Source: FEB-10 sp963710645 (GTDB taxonomy: Bacteria; Acidobacteriota; Thermoanaerobaculia; Thermoanaerobaculales; Sulfomarinibacteraceae). From it: 64,000 nucleotides of DNA. A program made the position numbers and the translations under genes. The notes beneath the pieces were generated by a model, which was given only the letters and a program-made list of their open reading frames with translations, made no database searches and was not told where the DNA came from. This document shows, in pieces, positions 18,721-27,094 of the stretch; the first letter of the stretch is position 1; every line of letters begins with the position of its first letter. Where the stretch lies: NCBI GenBank assembly GCA_963710645.1, contig CAVQBD010000001.1, forward strand, positions 682,001-746,000, read 5' to 3'.

Positions 18721-20238
18721 ATGGCACTTGAACAAAAGCTCCGGCTAAAACTCGCACAGCGTCTGGTGATGACGCCCTCGCTGCAACAGGCGATCAAGCT
18801 GCTGCAGTTGTCCCGGCTCGAGCTCGAGGAGACACTCTCACAGGAGATCCTGGAAAACCCGGTCCTGGACGTGGAGGACCCCCTGGACGAGGGCGCCCAG
18901 ACGGAAACGGACGGTGACGAGGCAATCCAGGAACAGACTGCCGCGGAAGAACCTTCGGAAGACCTGGTGGCGCCGGTTCCTGCCGAAGGTGATGCGATGC
19001 CCAGCGAGGAAGAGACCTATCAGGACATTGACGTGGAGGCGTTCTTCGCCGACTACCTCGCCGATGGCCGGACCGAGGGTCCCTCGCTGACGAGCTACAG
19101 CAGCGATCGCGAAATTCCGCTGGAGAACGTCGTGTCGGCTTCCCCGGGGTTGGCCGATCATTTGCTGTGGCAGCTAAGGATGCTCGATTGTCCGCCGGGG
19201 CTGATCGAGACCTGCGAATTCGTGATCGGAAACCTGGATGAGGACGGGTTTTTACGGGCCACCGACGAAGAGATCATCCTTGCCACCGGTACCCACGCCG
19301 ACGAGGTGGCCCGTGGGTTGGCCATCGTACGGTCATTCGATCCACCGGGCATCGCGTCGCGGAGTCTCCAGGAGTGTCTGGTGGCTCAGGTCGACCAGCT
19401 CATTATCGAGGCAGCCGAGGAAGAAGACGCCGATTTGCTGCAGCGCGTGAGACTGGTGATTGGGGAGAACTGGGAGGAACTGCTGCACCAGCGTTGGGAG
19501 AAGCTGGCTGTTTCCGTCGGTTGCGAGTTGGTGGATTTCCGGTCTATTCTGGATGTCATCCACCGGCTCGAGCCCAAGCCGGGTCGTGCCTTTACCCAGG
19601 ATCGGAACCAGTACATCGAGCCCGACGTCTACGTGAAGAAGATCGACGGCGAATACACCATCACCCTCAACGACGACGGGTTGCCGAAATTGAGGATCAA
19701 CTCGCGGTATGCGCGGATGCTCGAGGGTGGGGCGGTGGATCCCCAGGTGGGAACCTACCTGCGCGAGAAGATGCGCAACGCGGTGTGGTTGATGAAGAGC
19801 ATCGATCAGCGGCAGCGAACGATCTTCAAGGTCGCCAAGAGCATCGTTTCCTTCCAACAGGAATTCCTGGATCGCGGGATCGAGCAGCTCCGTCCCATGG
19901 TGTTGCGGCAGGTGGCCGAGGACATCGGGATGCACGAGTCCACGATTTCGCGGGTGGTCAGCAACAAGTACATGTACACTCCGCGGGGTCTTTTCCCGAT
20001 GAAGTTCTTCTTTCATTCGGGTGTGGACTCGGCGCGGGGCGAAAACGTCTCGTCGCTGGTGGTCAAGGAGAGGATTCGCAAGGTGATCGAGGCCGAAGAT
20101 CCGGCTCGACCGCTGTCGGACTCGAAGATTATGCGTATGCTTCAGAGAGAGGGAATCCGACTGGCGCGACGCACGGTTGCGAAGTACCGTGAAGAGTTGT
20201 TCATCCCATCATCGGACAAGCGCAAGAAGGTATTCTGA
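18721..20238 (+). CDS. rpoN: RNA polymerase sigma-54 factor
   Basis: 505 residues. The glutamine/leucine-rich region I is complete (LVMTPSLQQAIKLLQLSRLE), followed by an acidic region II, the core-binding region, a helix-turn-helix and the RpoN box ARRTVAKYREEL near the C-terminus. It directs transcription from -24/-12 promoters with enhancer-binding ATPases; none is encoded in this window. It is the first gene of the rpoN-hpf-ptsN set and follows lptB, the same order seen in many proteobacteria. Confidence 0.96.
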   Translation: MALEQKLRLKLAQRLVMTPSLQQAIKLLQLSRLELEETLSQEILENPVLDVEDPLDEGAQTETDGDEAIQEQTAAEEPSEDLVAPVPAEGDAMPSEEETYQDIDVEAFFADYLADGRTEGPSLTSYSSDREIPLENVVSASPGLADHLLWQLRMLDCPPGLIETCEFVIGNLDEDGFLRATDEEIILATGTHADEVARGLAIVRSFDPPGIASRSLQECLVAQVDQLIIEAAEEEDADLLQRVRLVIGENWEELLHQRWEKLAVSVGCELVDFRSILDVIHRLEPKPGRAFTQDRNQYIEPDVYVKKIDGEYTITLNDDGLPKLRINSRYARMLEGGAVDPQVGTYLREKMRNAVWLMKSIDQRQRTIFKVAKSIVSFQQEFLDRGIEQLRPMVLRQVAEDIGMHESTISRVVSNKYMYTPRGLFPMKFFFHSGVDSARGENVSSLVVKERIRKVIEAEDPARPLSDSKIMRMLQREGIRLARRTVAKYREELFIPSSDKRKKVF

Positions 20239-20252
20239 GACAGGAGTGGATC

Positions 20253-20792
20253 ATGAAAATCGATTACGTTGCCCGCAAGGTGACTCTCAACGATCAGGTT
20301 CGTGAGCTGGCTCAAAAAAAACTGGCCAAAATCGAGAAATACTTCAACGACATCATCGATGTTCGAGTCGAGATCGAACAGGAACGGCATCTTTATATCG
20401 CCGACCTCTTTGTCAAGGGGAAGGACTTCGATATCAAGTCAACCAGCCAAAACAAGGATCTGACAACCGCAATCCAGGATGCCATCGACAAGCTGGAAAT
20501 CCAGGCGCGGCGGGCCAAGACCCGGCTCAAGGAACACAAGGGACGCCAGGCTCGAGTGGAGCCCGGTTGGAATGTGGATGTGATCGAGTCGGAGTCGGTG
20601 GTGGACGGCGAGCTGAGGATCGTGGAGCAGAGTTCGATCCCCATCAAACCAATGAGCATCGATGAGGCCGTGATGCAGTTGGAGAAGTCGACCGAGGATT
20701 TCTTTGTCTTCCGGAACTCCGCCAACGATAAGGTCAACGTCATCTATCGTCGGCCGGACAACAATCTGGGTCTGATCACCCCCGAGCTCTGA
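20253..20792 (+). CDS. hpf: Long-form ribosome hibernation promoting factor
   Basis: 179 residues. The N-terminal HPF/YfiA domain (1-100) binds the decoding site of idle ribosomes. The C-terminal domain (about 125-179, KPMSIDEAVMQLEKSTEDFF followed by VIYRRPDNNLGLI) is the dimerisation tail of long-form HPF, which makes 100S ribosomes. Located between rpoN and ptsN as in many bacteria; a Shine-Dalgarno ACAGGAGTG lies upstream. It overlaps ptsN by 1 base. Confidence 0.94.
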   Translation: MKIDYVARKVTLNDQVRELAQKKLAKIEKYFNDIIDVRVEIEQERHLYIADLFVKGKDFDIKSTSQNKDLTTAIQDAIDKLEIQARRAKTRLKEHKGRQARVEPGWNVDVIESESVVDGELRIVEQSSIPIKPMSIDEAVMQLEKSTEDFFVFRNSANDKVNVIYRRPDNNLGLITPEL

Positions 20793-21256
20793 TGAAGTTC
20801 CACGAGATCATTGACCGCGACCACGTCCACTTGGAAGTCGAAGCGCGCGATCCGGTGATGGCACTTCACCAGGCCGCTCAGCCCTTCGAGGCGGAGATCG
20901 GAATCGACACCTCCACCATCGTCAAGGCTTTGCTGGAAAGGGAACGACTCGGTTCGACCTCGGTTGGCAACGGTTTTGCCATACCCCACTGCAAGATAGA
21001 CGGTTTGAATCGATTGGCCGTGTCGCTGGTCCGATTCGTCGAGCCGTTTGATTTTGGCGCACCCGATGACGAGCCGGTGCGTTTTTTCTTCTCCGTGCTG
21101 TCTCCCCCGGATCAGCCGGCGGCTCACCTTCAGGTGCTGTCGCAGATTGCGAGGATCCTCAAGAGGGAAGAGATGCGCGATCGGTTAATGTCGGCCCGGG
21201 ATCCAGATGACATTGTCGCCACCATCATGGCGGCCGCGGAGGCGGAGGGTCTGTGA
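20792..21256 (+). CDS. ptsN: PTS IIA-type nitrogen regulatory protein
   Basis: 154 residues of the PTS EIIA(Ntr/Fru) fold. The phosphoacceptor histidine sits in VGNGFAIPHCKID. In the nitrogen PTS this protein receives phosphate from HPr-type carriers and regulates rather than transports. Starts with an ATG overlapping the hpf stop and overlaps hprK by 4 bases (GTGA), so it is part of a tightly coupled operon. Confidence 0.9.
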   Translation: MKFHEIIDRDHVHLEVEARDPVMALHQAAQPFEAEIGIDTSTIVKALLERERLGSTSVGNGFAIPHCKIDGLNRLAVSLVRFVEPFDFGAPDDEPVRFFFSVLSPPDQPAAHLQVLSQIARILKREEMRDRLMSARDPDDIVATIMAAAEAEGL

Positions 21257-22254
21257 AATCCGGCAGGACGCTCGCGGTCAGACAGTTGGTTGAAAGCGAG
21301 CGGCTGACGAATCTCGGCCTCCTGGTGATCGCGGGCGGAAATGGGTTGGATGATCGCTTGATCACCAACCCCAGGATTCAGAAGCCGGGGTTGGCCCTTG
21401 CCGGCTACACACCCTATGTGAAGCCGGGCCGGCTCCAAATCCTGGGCGAATCCGAGTACGCCTACATCGGTACCCTTGATGAGCCCGATGGGGCGGACCG
21501 CCTCCGTCGACTGGTACAGCTCGAAGTGCCGTGCATCGTGTCCGCGAAGGGGCTCCGTCCCCCTCAGGCGGTACTTGACCAGTGCAACGAGATCGGAGTT
21601 CCGTTCCTCGTTTCCGATGTGAGCACTTCGGATCTCATCGAAGACCTGTCGGCCTTTCTGGAGGACGAACTGGCCCCCCGGGTCCAAATTCACGGAGTGC
21701 TCGTTGACGTGTTCTCCCTGGGCACCTTGATCCTCGGCGATGCGGGCATCGGCAAGAGCGAGTGTGCGCTCGAACTGGTGTATCGGGGGCATCGGCTGGT
21801 GGCCGACGACATAGTGGTCATCAGGAGAAACCACGCTTTGGGACTCCTGGGCACCCCGCACGAGCTTCTCGAACACTATCTCGAGTTGCGCGGAGTGGGG
21901 ATCATTGACGTCCGCAACCATTTCGGCATGACGGCCACATCTCCGTCGATCCCGGTTTCACTTGTGATTCGTCTGATGAAGCTCAGCCCGGACTCCAAGA
22001 AGCTCGAACAGAAGTGGCGTGAGCAACTCATGCAGAACCCCGAATCGTGGATTTCAACCGAAAATATATTGGGCATCGAGGTGCCGCGTTACACCATGGT
22101 GGTTGCACCGGGCCGGGATCTGGCGATCATGGTGGAGACAGCTGTCAGGAAATGCATGTTGGCACAGCGCGGGATCCAGGACGAGCGGGATTTCCTGGAC
22201 GGCATCAACCTTATGGCCGCCAAGCGGGGCGCCGAAGACGGAGGGGGAGAATGA
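21253..22254 (+). CDS. hprK: HPr kinase/phosphorylase
   Basis: 333 residues. Phosphorylates HPr on a serine and removes it again according to metabolic state. Walker A GDAGIGKSECALEL, the VADDIVVIRR segment and the HprK signature LELRGVGIIDVR are all intact. The GTG start overlaps ptsN (GTGA). The substrate HPr encoded at 23641 keeps both His15 and Ser46, so the regulatory circuit appears complete. Confidence 0.95.
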   Translation: MKSGRTLAVRQLVESERLTNLGLLVIAGGNGLDDRLITNPRIQKPGLALAGYTPYVKPGRLQILGESEYAYIGTLDEPDGADRLRRLVQLEVPCIVSAKGLRPPQAVLDQCNEIGVPFLVSDVSTSDLIEDLSAFLEDELAPRVQIHGVLVDVFSLGTLILGDAGIGKSECALELVYRGHRLVADDIVVIRRNHALGLLGTPHELLEHYLELRGVGIIDVRNHFGMTATSPSIPVSLVIRLMKLSPDSKKLEQKWREQLMQNPESWISTENILGIEVPRYTMVVAPGRDLAIMVETAVRKCMLAQRGIQDERDFLDGINLMAAKRGAEDGGGE

Positions 22255-23123
22255 GCGAAGAGCAGTTCAGCGGGCCGTTCGTCATCACCGGCCTGTCTGG
22301 ATCGGGAAAGTCGGTGCTCAGCAGGAGCCTCGAGGATCTGGGTTATCTCTGCGTCGACAATATCCCTCTGGAGTTGGTGCCCAAGCTCTTCGAAACCTCC
22401 GACATCGACCTCGAACGGTTGGTGGTGGTGGTGGATGTCCGCACCCGAGGCCTGATCGAGAAGTTTCCGAGGATCTTTGCCGAACTCTCGGCGATTTCGC
22501 CGACTCTTCGAGTGGTCTTCGTTGAAGCCTCTCCGGTCGTGCTGATGCGCCGATTTTCCATCGCCCGACGACCCCATCCGTTGCGGGACCGCAGCGTCGA
22601 GGCGGCGATCGCGGACGAGAGGGAGTCGTTGCTGGAGGTCCGTGGGCTGGCCGACCTGGTGATCGATACGACCCAGTTGACGCCGCACGATCTGAAGCGC
22701 CACATCCATTCGCTGGCCGGCAGTTCCCATGAAGAGCAGCAAATGACGGTCACCTGTCAGAGTTTTTCCTATCTGCAGGGAGTCCCCACCACGGCCAGTC
22801 TCGTATTCGACGTCCGATTCCTGCCCAACCCCTATTTCGAACATTCGTTGCGATCGTTATCCGGTGAGGACAAGCTGGTGTCCGATTGGTTCGAAGCGCG
22901 CGACGATGTTGCGGAGCCGATCAGACATCTCGAGGACCTGATACTCTACCTCCTGCCACGATACAAACACGAGCTCAAGGCGGAGGTCACCATCGCCACG
23001 GGGTGCACAGGCGGGCGACATCGATCGGTCTGGGTTGCGAATCGGATCGCCGACGCCGTTGGGAAAGCAGGTTACAACGTGGTGGTGCACCATCGCGACA
23101 AAGACCGGTGGAGGTACTCATGA
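22251..23123 (+). CDS. rapZ: RNase adapter protein RapZ
   Basis: 290 residues. N-terminal P-loop GLSGSGKSVLSRSLED with Walker B VVVVDVRTRG; C-terminal domain with ATGCTGGRHRSVW, which in E. coli senses glucosamine-6-phosphate and directs RNase E to the GlmZ sRNA. The small-RNA partner cannot be seen here. Starts with an ATGA overlap to hprK; the order ptsN-hprK-rapZ is characteristic. Confidence 0.94.
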   Translation: MSEEQFSGPFVITGLSGSGKSVLSRSLEDLGYLCVDNIPLELVPKLFETSDIDLERLVVVVDVRTRGLIEKFPRIFAELSAISPTLRVVFVEASPVVLMRRFSIARRPHPLRDRSVEAAIADERESLLEVRGLADLVIDTTQLTPHDLKRHIHSLAGSSHEEQQMTVTCQSFSYLQGVPTTASLVFDVRFLPNPYFEHSLRSLSGEDKLVSDWFEARDDVAEPIRHLEDLILYLLPRYKHELKAEVTIATGCTGGRHRSVWVANRIADAVGKAGYNVVVHHRDKDRWRYS

Positions 23124-23542
23124 TTCCGGTGTTGGTGCTGACCCATGGCGATCTTGCCGTGGCGTTACTCGATGCTGCACGGACGATCGACCCTCACCTC
23201 GACCAGGAGACCGGCGCTCTGGCATTGCCGTGGGACGTGGATTTCGACGATGCCAGCACCCAGTTGAAACAGCGTTTGCGGGACCTTGACCAGGGCGAGG
23301 GCGTGTTGATCCTGACCGACATGTTCGGCGGCACCGCCACCAACTTGGCGTTGCCATTTCTTGTGCCCGATCGGGTGGAGATCGTTACCGGGGTCAATCT
23401 CCCGATGCTGGTCAAGCTGGCTTCAATCCGTGACCAGGAACTTCCGTTGTCCGAGGTGGCGGATCGCTTGACCGCGGCCGGGAAGAAGAGCATCCGCGTG
23501 GCGGGTGAATTTCTGAGATCCCGCAACGCGAGGGCCGGCTGA
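23120..23542 (+). CDS. PTS EIIA component, mannose/sorbose family
   Basis: 140 residues. The active-site histidine is in VLVLTHGDLAVALLD and the second motif is LTDMFGGTATNLAL, both typical of EIIA(Man) domains. It has no EIIB, EIIC or EIID neighbour, so it is probably regulatory instead of part of a sugar permease. The ATG overlaps the rapZ stop (ATGA); a GTG at 23108 is a less likely start. Confidence 0.9.
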   Translation: MIPVLVLTHGDLAVALLDAARTIDPHLDQETGALALPWDVDFDDASTQLKQRLRDLDQGEGVLILTDMFGGTATNLALPFLVPDRVEIVTGVNLPMLVKLASIRDQELPLSEVADRLTAAGKKSIRVAGEFLRSRNARAG

Positions 23543-23640
23543 CCCGCCTCACAGGATAAAATAGGGGAGAGTCTCCGTCCGTCAGGGGACCGCCGTGGTC
23601 CGAACCGCGGGTTTTCATGAACACACAGGAGTAGCGAAGA

Positions 23641-23910
23641 ATGACGCAGGCGCAGGTGGAGATCACGAACCGGCTCGGGTTGCACGCCCGTGCCGCTGCG
23701 AAGTTGGTGCACACGGCCAACATCTATTCGTCGGACATTTTCATCGGAACGGGTGAAGAGGAGGTCAACGCCAAATCAATCTTGGGACTGCTCACACTAG
23801 CCGCCACAAAGGGCACGCCGTTGACGGTGCGAGCCGAAGGCTCCGATGAGAAGAATGCGGTCGAGGCGGTTGTTGCTCTATTCGAAGACAAGTTTGGAGA
23901 GGGTGAATGA
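23641..23910 (+). CDS. ptsH: Phosphocarrier protein HPr
   Basis: 89 residues. His15 lies in RLGLHARAAAKLV (EI phosphorylation) and the regulatory serine in NAKSILGLLTLAA (HprK site), so both phosphorylation routes are available. A leader of about 98 bases separates it from the EIIA gene; a TAAAAT at 23557-23562 could be a -10 but no good -35 is seen. AGGAG precedes the ATG. It overlaps ptsI by 4 bases. Confidence 0.95.
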   Translation: MTQAQVEITNRLGLHARAAAKLVHTANIYSSDIFIGTGEEEVNAKSILGLLTLAATKGTPLTVRAEGSDEKNAVEAVVALFEDKFGEGE

Positions 23911-25673
23911 GCCAGGGATCGCTTTCGGGAATGGGCGTCAGTCCGGGGATTGCCATTGGCGAGCCGGTGGTTCACGAAAGCCTGCCCATCTCGACGGTTC
24001 GGATCTCGCTTCCCACCGGTGAGGTGGATGCCGAGATCGATCGATTCCGACAGGCGGTGGACAGCACCGTGGAGGCCATCAGTCAAAACCGAGCTCGGGC
24101 CGCCAAACAGATGGGGGAGGAATACGCGGGGATCTTCGAGGCCCATCAGCTGATCGCGTCGGATCCCTCCTTTCTCAAGCCCATCGAAGAGATCATCCGA
24201 GGCGAATCGGTGAACGCCGAGTGGGCAGTGGATCAGGTGGTGGCTGATCTGGTGAAGCGATTCGAGGCTCTTCCCGACGCCCACCTCGCTGATCGGAAAC
24301 TCGACGTTCTCGACGTGGCCACACAGCTTCTCAACGCATTGCACGGGCTCGACCTGGGAGAACTCGAAGCCCTCGATCGACCGGTGATTCTCGTCGCCGA
24401 CGACCTCCCGCCCTCCACGGCGGTTCAGCTTCCACTGGACAAGGTGCTGGGATTCGCGTTTGAAATGGGTGGGCCCACCGCCCACACGACCATCATCGCC
24501 CGTTCACTGGGCCTCCCTGTGATCGTGGGCGCCCACGGCGTCTGCCAGATGGCGAAACACTCCCGGCAGATGGCTCTCGATGCCTTCGAGGGCAAGATCG
24601 TCTGCGATCCCAATCCGGCCGTGATCGCCGAGTACGAATCACGGCAGCGTGAGTATCGCGAGTACCAGGCCCACCTGACGCAGATGCGGGTCGCCCCCAC
24701 GGTTACCCGGGACGGTCACTCCATCGATCTGATGGCCAATATCGACCTGCCCATGGAGATCAACAGCGCCCTTGATTGGAATGTTGCCGGGATCGGTCTG
24801 TATCGGTCCGAGTTCCTCTACATGAAGATGAGCCCGGCCCTGCCCACGGAGGACGATCACCTGGCGGTCTACCGGGACCTGGTCACCAGCATGGGCGACC
24901 GGCCGGTGACCATCAGGACTTTTGATCTCGGCGGCAAGAAGCTCGCCCGTGAAGTGATTGGTTCCACCGAAGCCAATCCGGTGCTGGGGTTGCGAGGCAT
25001 CCGGCTGTGTTTTTCCCAGCCGGAGTTCTTCAGAACTCAGGTGAGGGCGTTGCTGCGGTTGGCTGGCGAGTACCCGGCACGCCAGATCAGGATTCTCTTC
25101 CCCCTGATCTCGGGAATCGAGGAATTTCGCATCGCTCGTCTGCTGGTGCGCAAGCTCCGGTCCGAGCTCCGCGAAGCGGGTCACCCGGTGCCGGACGACA
25201 TCCCTTTGGGCGCCATGGTCGAGGTGCCGTCGTCGGCGATAATGGCACGGGAGTTGGCGCGCGAAGTGGATTTTCTGTCCATCGGTACAAACGACCTGAT
25301 CCAGTACTCCCTGGCGGTCGATCGTTCCAACGAAAAAGTCGCCTATCTCTACCGGCCCACCCACCCTGCGATTCTCCGGATGATCGCCGGCGTTCTGGCC
25401 GCAGGCAAAGCCGAGGGGGTGGCGGTGACGATGTGTGGCGAGATGGCGGCGGATCCCCTGATGGTGCCGATTCTGGTTGGCCTCGGACTCAAGCGTTTCA
25501 GCATGAACCCGCAGGCGATTCCGGTGGTCCGGGCACTGATCCGTCAGGTGTCGTACAGGGAGACGGTGCATCTGGCGCGGCAGGCGCTCAAGATGGTGAC
25601 TGCGCGAGCGGTGGAGGAATACCTCCTCGAAAAGTTGGCCATCACACTCGCTAAGACCAAGATTCGTGTATAG
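23907..25673 (+). CDS. ptsI: Phosphoenolpyruvate-protein phosphotransferase (Enzyme I)
   Basis: 588 residues. Autophosphorylates from PEP and passes phosphate to HPr. The phospho-histidine domain motif is GGPTAHTTIIARSLGLPVIV; the PEP-binding barrel shows GIGLYRSEFLYM, VTIRTFDLGGKK, NPVLGLRGIR and VEVPSSAIMA, with the catalytic Cys region VTMCGEMAADP. Full length for the family. It is co-translated with ptsH and completes a PTS phosphorelay without a permease in the window. Confidence 0.96.
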   Translation: MSQGSLSGMGVSPGIAIGEPVVHESLPISTVRISLPTGEVDAEIDRFRQAVDSTVEAISQNRARAAKQMGEEYAGIFEAHQLIASDPSFLKPIEEIIRGESVNAEWAVDQVVADLVKRFEALPDAHLADRKLDVLDVATQLLNALHGLDLGELEALDRPVILVADDLPPSTAVQLPLDKVLGFAFEMGGPTAHTTIIARSLGLPVIVGAHGVCQMAKHSRQMALDAFEGKIVCDPNPAVIAEYESRQREYREYQAHLTQMRVAPTVTRDGHSIDLMANIDLPMEINSALDWNVAGIGLYRSEFLYMKMSPALPTEDDHLAVYRDLVTSMGDRPVTIRTFDLGGKKLAREVIGSTEANPVLGLRGIRLCFSQPEFFRTQVRALLRLAGEYPARQIRILFPLISGIEEFRIARLLVRKLRSELREAGHPVPDDIPLGAMVEVPSSAIMARELAREVDFLSIGTNDLIQYSLAVDRSNEKVAYLYRPTHPAILRMIAGVLAAGKAEGVAVTMCGEMAADPLMVPILVGLGLKRFSMNPQAIPVVRALIRQVSYRETVHLARQALKMVTARAVEEYLLEKLAITLAKTKIRV

Positions 25674-25681
25674 GTGGTGAC

Positions 25682-26053
25682 ATGGGAATCACGAAGGCTC
25701 GCTTCGTCGACAAACCGTGGGGCCACGAAGAGATCTTCGCGGTGACCGATCGCTATGTCGGCAAGATCTTGTTTGTTCGCCAGGGCGAGTCCCTCAGTCT
25801 CCAGTATCACGAGCGCAAGGAAGAAACGCTCAGGGTGCTTGACGGGGTGGTGGAGTTCGTGACCGGGCCCGATATTGACAACCTCGAGGCCCAGACCCTG
25901 GAAGCCGGCGCGGTCTTTCACATCACCCCGGGTACGTTGCACCGAATGACGTCCATATCGGACTGCAATCTGCTCGAGGTTTCGACTCCGGAGCTGGATG
26001 ACGTGGTGCGCCTGGAGGATCGTTATGGACGTGCCGGAACGAGCGACCCGTAG
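25682..26053 (+). CDS. Cupin protein resembling type II mannose-6-phosphate isomerase domain
   Basis: 123 residues, a single cupin barrel. The sequences DKPWGHEEIFAVTDRYVGKI, SLQYHERKEETLRVLDG and a second-motif PGTLHRM carry the metal-ligand pattern (His, His, Glu, then His) of the mannose-6-phosphate isomerase type II domain. Standalone versions are often annotated as such but substrate is unproven. It starts 8 bases after ptsI and may be its operon partner, which would fit sugar-phosphate metabolism. Confidence 0.75.
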   Translation: MGITKARFVDKPWGHEEIFAVTDRYVGKILFVRQGESLSLQYHERKEETLRVLDGVVEFVTGPDIDNLEAQTLEAGAVFHITPGTLHRMTSISDCNLLEVSTPELDDVVRLEDRYGRAGTSDP

Positions 26054-26080
26054 AACGGACCGGGGTCGGGAGGTTGGACC

Positions 26081-26740
26081 ATGAAGATGAGACACCGTAA
26101 CGTATCAATTTCGGAGTTTGCCACGCTGGGGGTCAGCTTGGCGGTGGTTCTGTCGTTGTCGGGGTCCGTTCGTGCGAACGAGCCCACACCAACACCGGCG
26201 GCCAAGAAAACACCCATCGTGATCTCCAACGAGAACCTCTCAGAGTATGCCGCAAAGGGTCGCCTGACCACCGAATCCTCCGCGTCGGCAAAGACCGGCC
26301 AGCGGCCGGTCCACAAGAACGCTGGATCCAGCGGCAAGACGGTGCAGGACGGCGTGGCCGACGCTCAGCAACTCGCGGGTGAGGACCGGAAACGGTACTG
26401 GCAGGAACGCTACCAACAGCAGCTGAACCTCGTGGGATCCATCGAGGAACAGATCGGCATCCTCGACTACGAAATTCCAGGTCTGTGGCGCGATTTCTAC
26501 TCGCGGGACGATCCCGCGTACCGCGATGGAGTGATCAAGGTCAAACTCGATGAGGCTCTGGCGCGGAGCGGAAGGCTCGAAGAACAGCTCAAGGAAGAGC
26601 AAGAGGGTCTTGACCAGATTCGCTCCCAGGCGCGGAAGGACGGCGCCCAGCCCGGCTGGTTTCGGGGTATGGAGAAGCCGACCCCCAGGCCGCGCGAGGA
26701 GGAGTCGACCCCCGCCAATGGGGTGAAGGTTCTGGACTGA
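26081..26740 (+). CDS. Secreted coiled-coil protein of unknown function
   Basis: 219 residues with an N-terminal signal peptide (hydrophobic core about 14-30, cleavage plausible after VRA). The middle is Ser/Thr/Lys-rich and disordered. A coiled-coil region with charged heptads covers about 105-190 (ERYQQQLNLVGSIEEQIGIL, SGRLEEQLKEEQEGLDQI). Proline-rich C-terminus. No family is recognised. It is likely periplasmic. Confidence 0.65.
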   Translation: MKMRHRNVSISEFATLGVSLAVVLSLSGSVRANEPTPTPAAKKTPIVISNENLSEYAAKGRLTTESSASAKTGQRPVHKNAGSSGKTVQDGVADAQQLAGEDRKRYWQERYQQQLNLVGSIEEQIGILDYEIPGLWRDFYSRDDPAYRDGVIKVKLDEALARSGRLEEQLKEEQEGLDQIRSQARKDGAQPGWFRGMEKPTPRPREEESTPANGVKVLD

Positions 26741-27094
26741 GGGAGGGAGCAAAGGGCAGCCCACCCGGAAAATTCGAAATTCGAGATTCGAAATTCGAAA
26801 ACCACCGCTCAACCCGGCCAATCCGAAAGTCGAAAGTTGAAAGTTCCCACCCACCCTCCCGGAGCGAGTTGGGGCGTTGATCGGGCGTGCCGGGTTTGAC
26901 GTTGTGCGGTTGATGTTGACGAGAGATTTCTATCCCCAGGGGTCGCACAACGTCATACCGGGCAACCTCGGGGAGCGCTCCGGGGAGATGGGCGCGCTGG
27001 GAAAAGTAAATAGTGAAGAAACCCCCACCGGCCCTCCTTGATGAGAAACGGGAAGCGCGGAGGACTTTTCAAACTCCTACCAGGAGATCAATGG
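26741..27094. repeat. Intergenic repeats with hairpin element
   Basis: AATTCGA-type heptamers repeat four times at 26771-26798 and CGAAAGT-type three times at 26824-26844. A hairpin element follows: conserved GGCGTGCC near 26884, a left arm containing TGACGTTGTGCG and the exactly complementary right arm CGCACAACGTCA near 26945-26956, then GGGCAACCTCGGGGAGCGC and GGAGATGGGCGCG. No credible gene. Confidence 0.85.
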
